Shown: piece after piece, positions 13,335 to 19,167 of the stretch
Position numbering within the stretch: the first letter of the stretch is position 1
Layout: each line of letters starts with the position of its first letter
Source of the DNA: Micrococcaceae bacterium UBA6021
Lineage (GTDB): Bacteria; Actinomycetota; Actinomycetes; Actinomycetales; Micrococcaceae
Direction: 5' to 3'
Assembly: GCA_002427975.1 (NCBI GenBank)
Contig: DIZT01000159.1
Coordinates: 1-19,167 of the forward strand
DNA: 19,167 nucleotides
Translations under genes and position numbers: made by a program
Notes under the pieces: generated by a model
Databases searched by the model: none
What the model was told of the DNA's origin: nothing
What the model saw: the letters and a program-made list of their open reading frames with translations, nothing else

Positions 13335-13838
13335 ATGCGCCATCCCCGTTTTGCCCTGCCTGTCCGCGTGCCCGGAATCCTGCTGACCGCAACTCTCACT
13401 GGAGCCGTTCTGTCGGCCTGCGCCCCCGCCGTGGATGTCACCGCCGCCGGCGACGCGGCGAACCCGGCCTGCGCACCCATGATGGTGGCACTCCCGGACG
13501 CCATCGGCGATGCTGCGCTGCGGAAAACCAACAGCCAGGCCACCGCGGCGTGGGGGGACCCGTCGCAGGTGATCCTCCGCTGCGGCGTCAACGTTCCGGG
13601 CCCGACGACGGACCGGTGCGTGAGTGTCAACGGCATCGACTGGGTCATCAAAGAGGGCAACCCCGTCTGGACGCTCACTACTTTCGGCCGCGAACCTGCC
13701 ACGGAAATCCTGCTGGATCCGGACAAGATCAGCTCCGCGACGGTCCTGGCTGATCTTTCCGCGGCGGCCGCAAAGGTCCCGGCCAGCCGGAACTGCGTCG
13801 GTCAGGAAGAATTGCAGAACCTGCCGTCCAGCAAGTAG
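13335..13838 (+). CDS. DUF3515 family lipoprotein
   Basis: A 167-residue secreted lipoprotein of the actinobacterial DUF3515 family. Residues 1-28 form a signal peptide (Arg-rich start, hydrophobic GILLTATLTGAV) ending in the lipobox L-S-A-C with C29 as the lipidated residue. The mature part has four further cysteines (46, 83, 95, 154), likely two disulfides outside the membrane, and the conserved RCGV...DRC...V..IDWV core. Function is unknown. In actinobacteria it is often found near ddl, gpsA and thiL, as here, which hints at an envelope role but does not prove one. It converges with ddl across the repeat array at 13841-13924. Confidence 0.88.
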   Translation: MRHPRFALPVRVPGILLTATLTGAVLSACAPAVDVTAAGDAANPACAPMMVALPDAIGDAALRKTNSQATAAWGDPSQVILRCGVNVPGPTTDRCVSVNGIDWVIKEGNPVWTLTTFGREPATEILLDPDKISSATVLADLSAAAAKVPASRNCVGQEELQNLPSSK

Positions 13839-13840
13839 GT

Positions 13841-13924
13841 CTCGACAGGCTCGACCACCGGGGCACACGCTCGACCACCGGGGCACAGGCTCGACCACCG
13901 GGGTTTTGACAGGCTCAACCACCG
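13841..13924. repeat. Four tandem ~20-bp repeats, GACAGGCTC(G/A)ACCACCG type
   Basis: The 87-bp gap between DUF3515 and ddl is almost entirely four head-to-tail units: 13843-13863, 13864-13883, 13884-13903 and 13904-13924. Each contains GCTCGACCACCG or GCTCAACCACCG. Units 2 and 3 share 19 of 20 bases, differing only at the fifth base, so they look like a recent tandem duplication; unit 1 and unit 4 keep the full GACAGGCTC start. The same sequence recurs inside leuC (19027-19048). It lacks unique spacers and is not a CRISPR array. No stable hairpin is apparent, so a terminator role is unproven. Confidence 0.85.
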
Positions 13925-13925
13925 T

Positions 13926-15074
13926 TTAGCGCAGGCCGGTCTTCCGGTTCAATGCCAGGTAGATCAGCTCATCGATCAGGTCCGCATAGCCCAGGCCTGA
14001 TGCTGCCCACATCTGCGGGTACATGCTCTTGGGCGTAAACCCCGGCATGGTGTTGATCTCGTTGATGATCAGTTCGCCGTCGTTTGTATAGAAGAAGTCC
14101 ACGCGGCTGAGGCCTTCGGCGCCCACAGCGTCAAAGGCGGCTGCCGCGAGTTCACGGACACGCACGATGGCGTCTTCGGGAAGGTCTGCGGGACAGCTCA
14201 GCGCTGCGGCGTCGTCCTCAACATACTTCGCGTTGAAATCGTAGAATTCATGGGTTCCGGCCGCGACAGAAATTTCACCGGGCATGGAGGTCCGCGGGGA
14301 ATCGGTTCCGCGGCCTTCCAGGACGGCACACTCAATTTCACGCCCCACGATGCCGGCCTCGATGACCAGCTTGAGGTCGTGGCGGCGGGCTTCCTCGACG
14401 GCGGCATCAAGTTCCTTGAGCGAGTCCACTTTGGAGATCCCCATGGACGAACCCGCCCGCGCCGGCTTAACGAACACCGGGAAGCCGAGCCGGTCCACCT
14501 GCTTGCGGACGGACTCCGCGTCCTTGACCCACTGCCGGTCCGTAACAGCAATGTACGGCCCCACGTGCAGGCCGGCGGCCTCGAAAACAACCTTCATGTA
14601 GTGCTTGTCCATGCCCACAGCCGACGCGAGCACTCCGGCGCCGACGTAGCGGGTGTCGGACAGTTCCAGGAGCCCCTGGATGGTGCCGTCCTCGCCAAAG
14701 GGCCCGTGGAGCAGCGGGAACACCACGTCCACTGTGCCGAGTTCCTGTGGGACCTGGTTTGGTGCGGCGACGATCAGCTGGTGCTCGCCGCCGATCTCGG
14801 CCAGGGTCACGGTTTCCGACGACGGCGGGACCTCCGGCAGCGACGACGCGGACAGCGACCACTGGCCGGTGTCACCCGAGGCCAGGACCCATTGCCCGGA
14901 CTTGGCGATGCCGATAGGGATGACATCGTATTTGTCTTTGTTGATGGCGCCCAGCACGCCGGCGGCGGTCACGCAGCTCACGGCATGTTCGCTGGACCGG
15001 CCACCAAAAAGCACCGCGACGCGGGGTTTGGCCCGGGGGGCCGGGTCCGCTGCGGTCAGGTTTTCGTCGGACAT
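13926..15074 (-). CDS. ddl: D-alanine--D-alanine ligase
   Basis: A 382-residue ATP-grasp enzyme that joins two D-Ala for peptidoglycan precursors. It has VAVLFGGRSSEHAVSC (residues 19-34), FPLLHGPFGEDGTIQG, the P-loop-like KPARAGSSMGISKV, and the Mg-binding and substrate block INEINTMPGFTPKSMYPQMW near the C-terminus. The insertion-bearing N-terminal half (WSLSASSLPEVPPSSETVTL) fits the long actinobacterial/DdlA form. ATG at 15074, only 2 nt after the gpsA stop, so it is in the murA-plsC-gpsA-ddl run. Its stop TAA lies directly next to the repeat array. Confidence 0.97.
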   Translation of the reverse strand: MSDENLTAADPAPRAKPRVAVLFGGRSSEHAVSCVTAAGVLGAINKDKYDVIPIGIAKSGQWVLASGDTGQWSLSASSLPEVPPSSETVTLAEIGGEHQLIVAAPNQVPQELGTVDVVFPLLHGPFGEDGTIQGLLELSDTRYVGAGVLASAVGMDKHYMKVVFEAAGLHVGPYIAVTDRQWVKDAESVRKQVDRLGFPVFVKPARAGSSMGISKVDSLKELDAAVEEARRHDLKLVIEAGIVGREIECAVLEGRGTDSPRTSMPGEISVAAGTHEFYDFNAKYVEDDAAALSCPADLPEDAIVRVRELAAAAFDAVGAEGLSRVDFFYTNDGELIINEINTMPGFTPKSMYPQMWAASGLGYADLIDELIYLALNRKTGLR

Positions 15075-15076
15075 CG

Positions 15077-16129
15077 TCAGTAATCGCCTTCGGGTTTGAG
15101 GTCCCGGGCCAGCAGCAGCGGCCCCAGTTGGTCAACGGACAGTTTGCCGGCCAGGACGGCGACGACAGCAGCGGTAATGGGCATGTCGACGCCCAGTTTC
15201 CCCGCAAGCTCATGCACGGCCTGGCCCGATTTTATGCCTTCGGCAGTTTGGGTCATCTGCTGGGCCAGCTGCTCAAGCGTGAGCCCCTGGCCCAGCATCC
15301 GTCCGGCTGTATGGTTTCGCGACAACGGCGAGGAGCACGTTGCCACAAGGTCCCCCAGGCCGGCCAGCCCGGCCATGGTCCGGGCCTCGCCACCGAGGGC
15401 AAGGGCGAGCCTGGAGGTTTCGGCCAGGCCCCGGGTGATCACGGAGGCCTTGGTGTTGTCCCCCATCTGTTTGCCCTCGCAGATGCCCACGGCCAGCGCG
15501 ATGACGTTCTTGACGATACCGCCGATCTCGACGCCCACGACGTCCGCGGTGGTGTAGGGGCGGAAGTACGGGGCGGTGCAGCTCCGTGCGATCCAGCCCG
15601 CGGCCCCTGCGTCGGCGCAGGCCACGACTGAGGCCGTCGGTTCCTCGCGGGCAATCTCCATGGCCAGGTTGGGACCGGAAACCACAGCGATGCGGTCCGC
15701 GGGAATCCCCAGCTCGTCGCTGATGACCTCGCTCATGCGGGCGTCCGTCCCGAGCTCCAGGCCCTTCATGAGGGACACCACAACAGCGCCTGCGGCGATA
15801 TATGGCTTCCATTCGCGGAGCTGGAGGCGCAGCGACTGCGCGGGTACCGCCAGGACCACGAGGTCCGCGCCCGCGAGCACATCACGCACGTCCGTGGACG
15901 CCGTGATGCTGGGCGGCAGCTCGGTGTCCTTCAGATACTGGACGTTGCGGTGGGAGCTGTTGATCTGCTCCACCACTTCGCTGCGGCGCCCCCAGATCCG
16001 GATGCTGCGCTGTTCCCCCGCTGCGCCGGCTGCATCAGCGAGGATCTTGGCGAACGTGGTTCCCCACGAACCGGCACCCAGGACGGCCACAGACCGGGCG
16101 GAACCCGGCCGGCTCCCGTCAGGCATCAT
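15077..16129 (-). CDS. gpsA: NAD(P)-dependent glycerol-3-phosphate dehydrogenase
   Basis: A 350-residue enzyme making sn-glycerol-3-phosphate from dihydroxyacetone phosphate for phospholipid synthesis. It shows the nucleotide-binding GAGSWGTTFAK near residues 18-28, SLMKGLE, VSGPNLAMEIA, the catalytic-lysine region GGIVKNVIALAVGI, and NTKASVITRGLAE. Two Met codons are adjacent at the start (16129 and 16126); the first overlaps the plsC stop as ATGA, a classic coupling overlap. Paired with plsC, it supplies that enzyme's acceptor pathway. Confidence 0.97.
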   Translation of the reverse strand: MMPDGSRPGSARSVAVLGAGSWGTTFAKILADAAGAAGEQRSIRIWGRRSEVVEQINSSHRNVQYLKDTELPPSITASTDVRDVLAGADLVVLAVPAQSLRLQLREWKPYIAAGAVVVSLMKGLELGTDARMSEVISDELGIPADRIAVVSGPNLAMEIAREEPTASVVACADAGAAGWIARSCTAPYFRPYTTADVVGVEIGGIVKNVIALAVGICEGKQMGDNTKASVITRGLAETSRLALALGGEARTMAGLAGLGDLVATCSSPLSRNHTAGRMLGQGLTLEQLAQQMTQTAEGIKSGQAVHELAGKLGVDMPITAAVVAVLAGKLSVDQLGPLLLARDLKPEGDY

Positions 16130-16893
16130 GTGGCATCCGCCGCGTCGTCAGGCTTTCCCCGCTCGACGAAGCGCCCGTGTGTGGCCTGGTTGTGCTTGGA
16201 AGGGTCCCAGCGTTCAGCGGGAGGCTCCTCGCCGCGGATGCCGGCCAGCAGTTCGGTCACGGCGTCCATGATGGCCCCAGTGGCCGCGGTAAGCGTCGCC
16301 TTGTCCAGGGGCAGGCCGGTGTACGGACTCAGGTCAACAGGCTTGCCCACCATGACCCGGGACGTCTTGCGCGGGAAAAGGTGGAACCGCTTGGCGTAGC
16401 GCGGGAACACTTCATGAGCGCCCCAGTGCGCAATCGGAACCACAGGAATACCCGCTTCCAAGGCGAGGCGGGCAGCGCCGGTGTGGCCCTTCATCGGCCA
16501 CAGGCCGGGATCGCGGGTAAGCGTGCCTTCGGGGTAGATGATGATGGCACCGCCGTCAGCCACGATCTCCTGGGCGAGCTGCAGCGAGCGGTTCGCCCCC
16601 GCCGTCGAACGTTCCACCGGGATCTGCCGCGTGGCCCGCAGGACCGCGCCCACGACCGGAACCCTGAACAGCCCGGCCTTGGCCAGGAAGTGCGGAGCGC
16701 GTTTCTGGTTGTACAGCAGGTGGCCCACGATAAGGGGATCAATTTCCGTGCAATGGTTGGGTGCGGCAATGAATCCGCCGGCGGGGAGGTTCTCCAGTCC
16801 TTCCCACTTCTTGTTCATCATTGCGTTAAGCAGGGTGCGCACTATGGCTGCGACCACAACGAATGTGGCCTGGCTCTTGGCCGTTTCCTTCAC
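16126..16893 (-). CDS. plsC: 1-acyl-sn-glycerol-3-phosphate acyltransferase
   Basis: A 255-residue PlsC-family acyltransferase forming phosphatidic acid. After a short hydrophobic N-terminal helix (about 10-24), it shows the catalytic N-H-x4-D motif as NHCTEID (46-52), motif II near FRVPVVGAVLRATRQIPVER (76-95), motif III YPEGT (120-124) and the later proline motif GIPVVPIAHWGA. The start is GTG at 16893, 10 nt after the murA stop, with GGTGGG upstream; the C-terminal tail is acidic and His-containing. It overlaps gpsA by 4 nt. Confidence 0.93.
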   Translation of the reverse strand: MKETAKSQATFVVVAAIVRTLLNAMMNKKWEGLENLPAGGFIAAPNHCTEIDPLIVGHLLYNQKRAPHFLAKAGLFRVPVVGAVLRATRQIPVERSTAGANRSLQLAQEIVADGGAIIIYPEGTLTRDPGLWPMKGHTGAARLALEAGIPVVPIAHWGAHEVFPRYAKRFHLFPRKTSRVMVGKPVDLSPYTGLPLDKATLTAATGAIMDAVTELLAGIRGEEPPAERWDPSKHNQATHGRFVERGKPDDAADAT

Positions 16894-16903
16894 GTGCCCA
16901 CCG

Positions 16904-18229
16904 CTACTTTGTCAGGGTGACGTCGAAATCGGCGCCGAGGCCGTCCAGCTTTTCGGTGAACCGCTCATAGCCGCGGTTGATGACGTCGATCCCGGTCACG
17001 CGGGAGGTACCGGAAGCGGCAAGGGCAGCGATCAGGTGGCTGAAGCCGCCACGGAGGTCCGGGACGTCGATATCGGCGCCCTTGAGCTGGGTAGGTCCGG
17101 AGATGACGGCCGAGTGGAGGAAGTTGCGCTGGCCGAAGCGGCACGGCACGCTGCCCAGGCACTCCCGGTGCACCTGGATGCTGGCGCCCATCCGGATGAG
17201 CGCATCGGTGAAGCCGAACCTGTTTTCGTAGACGGTCTCGTGGACGATCGAGACGCCTTCGGCCTGGGTCAGGGCCACCACCAGCGGCTGCTGCCAGTCG
17301 GTCATGAAGCCGGGGTGGACGTCCGTTTCCAGGACCAGCGGGTTGAGCTTGCCACCGCGGTGGTAGAAGCGGATGCCGTCCTCGCCGATGTCCATGCCGC
17401 CGCCTACCTTGCGGTAGGTGTTCAGGAACGTCATCATGTCCCGCTGTGAGGCGCCTTCGACGAAGATGTCACCCCGGGTTACGAGGGCCGCAGAAGCCCA
17501 CGACGCCGATTCGTTGCGGTCCGAGAGGGCCCGGTGGTTATAGCCGCCCAGATCCCGGACGCCTTCAATGCGGATGGTCCGGTCGGTCTGGACGCTGATG
17601 ATGGCGCCCATCTTCTGCAGCACGGCAATGAGGTCGATGATCTCCGGCTCAGTGGCGGCGCCGGAAAGCTCGGTGATCCCTTCGGCGCGCGTGGCACTGA
17701 GAAGCACCTGCTCCGTGGCACCCACCGAGGGATAGGGCAGATCGATCTTGGCCCCGTGGAGGCCCTTGGGGGCCGAGATGTGGATACCGCCCGGGCGCTT
17801 TTCCACGACGGCACCGAACTGGCGGAGTACGTTGAGGTGGTAGTCAATCGGCCGGTCACCGATCTTGCAGCCGCCAAGGTCCGGAATGAAGGCCTCACCG
17901 ATCGCGTGGATCAGGGGTCCGCAGAGCAGGATGGGGATCCGCGAATCGCCGGCGTGGGCGTCGATCGCGGTGCTCGGGGCGGTCTTGGCCGCCTTCGGAT
18001 CCAGGGTGAGGTCACCGTTGACGGGATCCTTGACCACGGTTACTCCGTGCAGCTGCAGGAGCGAGGTGACAACCTCCACATCCTTGATCTCCGGAACGTT
18101 CCGCAACACCGACGGTTCGTTGCCCAGCAATGCTGCCACCATTGCCTTGGGAACAAGGTTTTTGGCCCCCCGGACGCTGACGCGGCCTGTAAGCGGGACT
18201 CCGCCGCGGATTGTCAGAACACTACTCAT
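16904..18229 (-). CDS. murA: UDP-N-acetylglucosamine 1-carboxyvinyltransferase
   Basis: A 441-residue enolpyruvyl transferase, the first committed step of peptidoglycan synthesis in the cytoplasm. Visible are RGAKN (K23, N24), the active-site loop DLGGCKIGDRPIDYH with C121 (equivalent to E. coli C115), PEIIDLI, and HPGFMTDWQQP with the catalytic Asp. The loop keeps Cys rather than the Asp of mycobacterial MurA, so it should be fosfomycin-sensitive by that criterion. ATG at 18229 has AAGGA upstream at a somewhat long spacing. The candidate promoter at 18284-18312 lies in the 158-bp gap to leuD. Confidence 0.97.
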   Translation of the reverse strand: MSSVLTIRGGVPLTGRVSVRGAKNLVPKAMVAALLGNEPSVLRNVPEIKDVEVVTSLLQLHGVTVVKDPVNGDLTLDPKAAKTAPSTAIDAHAGDSRIPILLCGPLIHAIGEAFIPDLGGCKIGDRPIDYHLNVLRQFGAVVEKRPGGIHISAPKGLHGAKIDLPYPSVGATEQVLLSATRAEGITELSGAATEPEIIDLIAVLQKMGAIISVQTDRTIRIEGVRDLGGYNHRALSDRNESASWASAALVTRGDIFVEGASQRDMMTFLNTYRKVGGGMDIGEDGIRFYHRGGKLNPLVLETDVHPGFMTDWQQPLVVALTQAEGVSIVHETVYENRFGFTDALIRMGASIQVHRECLGSVPCRFGQRNFLHSAVISGPTQLKGADIDVPDLRGGFSHLIAALAASGTSRVTGIDVINRGYERFTEKLDGLGADFDVTLTK

Positions 18230-18283
18230 ATATCGGTTTCCTTACGATTGCTCGCCCCAAAATCCTTGCAAAGGCTCCAGCTA

Positions 18284-18312
18284 AGCATAGGAGGTTGCGT
18301 TACCGAACCGAA
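18284..18312 (-). promoter_or_regulatory. Weak promoter candidate for murA-plsC-gpsA-ddl
   Basis: TTCGGT (18307-18312), a 17-bp spacer and TATGCT (18284-18289) on the minus strand give a plausible start near 18278 and a leader of about 49 nt to the murA ATG. The -35 match is poor. Confidence 0.35.
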
Positions 18313-18337
18313 ATACGGGCGCCCCAAGCGTGCGGCG

Positions 18338-18359
18338 CGGCGCCGCGCAGGCGGCGCCG
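18338..18359 (-). terminator. GC hairpin terminator candidate after leuD
   Basis: A perfect 9-bp stem, CGGCGCCGC paired with GCGGCGCCG, with a four-base loop lies 28 nt after the leuD stop. It has no run of T after it, so it would be of the U-tract-less kind often seen in actinobacteria. A separate 14-bp palindrome overlaps it at 18335-18348. Confidence 0.5.
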
Positions 18360-18387
18360 TCCGGGGCGGGAAAGTCCGGGCTCCGGC

Positions 18388-18990
18388 TCAGGAAAGGCGG
18401 GCCGGGAGCGTCGTGGGTTTGAAGGCAGGCCGCGTTGCCTCGTAGGCGGTGATGTCCTCTTCGTGCTGGAGGGTCAGGCCGATGTCGTCCAGGCCTTCCA
18501 GGAGGCGCCAGCGCGTGTAGTCGTCGATTTCAAAGGGCGCCACGATGCTTCCGCAGCTGACCGTCTTGGACGGCAGGTCAACGGTGACTTCGGTGCCCGG
18601 GGCGTTTTCCAGTTCCTTCCAGATGAGCTCGATATCGTCCTGGGCGAGCTCGGCGGCGAGCAGCCCCTGCTTGCCGGAGTTGCCGCGGAAGATATCAGCG
18701 AAACGGGAAGACAGGACGGTCTTGAAGCCGTAGTCCTTCAGAGCCCAGACGGCGTGCTCGCGGGACGAACCGGTACCAAAGTCCGGACCGGCCACCAGGA
18801 CGGAGCCGGCGTTGAATGGCGCCTGGTTCAGGATGAAGGACGGGTCCTTGCGCCAGGCGGAGAACAGTGCGTCCTCGAAGCCGGTGCGGGTGATCCGCTT
18901 GAGGTAGACCGCGGGGATGATCTGGTCCGTGTCAACGTTGCTCTGGCGCAGCGGGACGCCGATGCCGGTGTGGGTGGTGAACTTTTCCAT
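18388..18990 (-). CDS. leuD: 3-isopropylmalate dehydratase small subunit
   Basis: A 200-residue swivel-domain subunit that forms isopropylmalate isomerase with LeuC in leucine synthesis. It has [20 protein letters not shown] (11-30) and [17 protein letters not shown] (68-84), both signature motifs, and [15 protein letters not shown]. The length is normal. The ATG at 18990 has AGGAG 7 nt upstream, and it follows leuC by 9 nt, so both are translated from one mRNA. Confidence 0.97.
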   Translation of the reverse strand: MEKFTTHTGIGVPLRQSNVDTDQIIPAVYLKRITRTGFEDALFSAWRKDPSFILNQAPFNAGSVLVAGPDFGTGSSREHAVWALKDYGFKTVLSSRFADIFRGNSGKQGLLAAELAQDDIELIWKELENAPGTEVTVDLPSKTVSCGSIVAPFEIDDYTRWRLLEGLDDIGLTLQHEEDITAYEATRPAFKPTTLPARLS

Positions 18991-18999
18991 GGCGGTCTC

Positions 19000-19167
19000 C
19001 TAGGCTGCGTCGGTTACGGATTTGGTGTCGACAGGCTCAACCACCGGGTCAGGATCGAGGTCCGACGGCGAACTCAGGGTGCCGCGGATGGCTGTGGCTG
19101 CTGCCACCACCGGCGAGACCAGGTGGGTGCGGCCACCCTTGCCCTGACGGCCCTCGAAGTTGCGGTT
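19000..19167 (-). CDS. leuC: 3-isopropylmalate dehydratase large subunit, C-terminal part (5' end outside window)
   Basis: The last 55 residues of LeuC, starting with NRNFEGRQG and ending the conserved part at [15 protein letters not shown]. This is the invariant C-terminal aconitase-superfamily block, with the R of the FEGRQ segment in the active-site area. The iron-sulfur cysteines lie outside the window. After the conserved end comes an extra tail, [21 protein letters not shown], that carries the dispersed repeat of this genome as coding sequence. The stop TAG is 9 nt before leuD. Confidence 0.96.
   Translation of the reverse strand, partial: NRNFEGRQGKGGRTHLVSPVVAAATAIRGTLSSPSDLDPDPVVEPVDTKSVTDAA
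19027..19048. repeat. Single copy of the dispersed repeat, inside leuC
   Basis: The core GACAGGCTCAACCACCGG matches unit 4 of the array at 13841-13924 through GACAGGCTCAACCACCG. Read on the minus strand it is in frame with leuC and encodes PVVEPVD, about 10 codons before the stop. Confidence 0.8.

Noticed and set aside
13188..13922. Minus-strand ORF of 244 codons antisense to DUF3515
   Set aside because: It begins inside the repeat array, has no recognisable domain, and runs opposite a gene with a clear signal peptide and lipobox.
13841..13924. Possible CRISPR-like array between DUF3515 and ddl
   Set aside because: The units abut with no unique 25-40-bp spacers, there are no cas genes, and the word is also found in leuC, so it is a tandem dispersed repeat.
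18335..18348. Perfect 14-bp palindrome GCGCGGCGCCGCGC as a regulator site
   Set aside because: In DNA this GC-rich such palindromes are common, and it overlaps a better 9-bp hairpin that explains it as part of a terminator.

Overview
The window is high-GC DNA, and the part from about 1690 to the end reads as one actinobacterial chromosome, most likely Micrococcaceae (Arthrobacter/Pseudarthrobacter type). The evidence is the gene order leuC-leuD, murA-plsC-gpsA-ddl, DUF3515, thiL, DAK2 protein-recG-rsmD, coaD, yceD-rpmF-rnc-mutM, together with protein style and a small dispersed repeat that can encode the peptide VVEPV. The species is an inference from recalled families; no search was run.

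Layout, left to right. Positions 1-1692 do not belong with the rest. They hold an aldehyde dehydrogenase tail (+), a membrane-protein tail (-), the first ~70 codons of an ADP-ribosylglycohydrolase (-), a complete aldo/keto reductase (-) and the tail of imidazolonepropionase HutI (-). The HutI tail is joined in frame to a mutM gene that has lost its last third. I read two junctions here, at about 366-382 and 1678-1692, as chimeric joins, most likely assembly artefacts and possibly real recombination. From 1690 to 3905 is a minus-strand operon for a DUF177 protein, ribosomal protein L32, RNase III and formamidopyrimidine-DNA glycosylase. coaD (-) is divergent from a plus-strand pair of a DapC-like aminotransferase and a spermidine-synthase-like methyltransferase-fold protein. 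The minus-strand block rsmD, recG, DAK2 protein and thiL follows.

Next is a two-gene accessory module (11533-13203, minus): a 12-TM MFS transporter and an ArsR/SmtB regulator. The regulator has an intact alpha-5 metal site (Asp-x-His, x10, His-x2-His) and no cysteine, and there is an inverted-repeat operator candidate at the transporter's promoter. This looks like a metal-sensing efflux unit (Zn, Co or Ni class) set into a core gene cluster, and it is the most system-like item here. A DUF3515 lipoprotein (+) faces ddl across an array of four ~20-bp repeats. The remainder is cell-envelope and lipid synthesis (ddl, gpsA, plsC, murA) and leucine synthesis (leuD, leuC).

Four genes (coaD, the aminotransferase, DUF3515 and thiL) have a TANNNT hexamer exactly 6 nt before the start codon, as expected for leaderless mRNAs. 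No CRISPR array, tRNA, rRNA, insertion sequence or phage gene was seen, and I found no clearly new defence or biosynthetic system.
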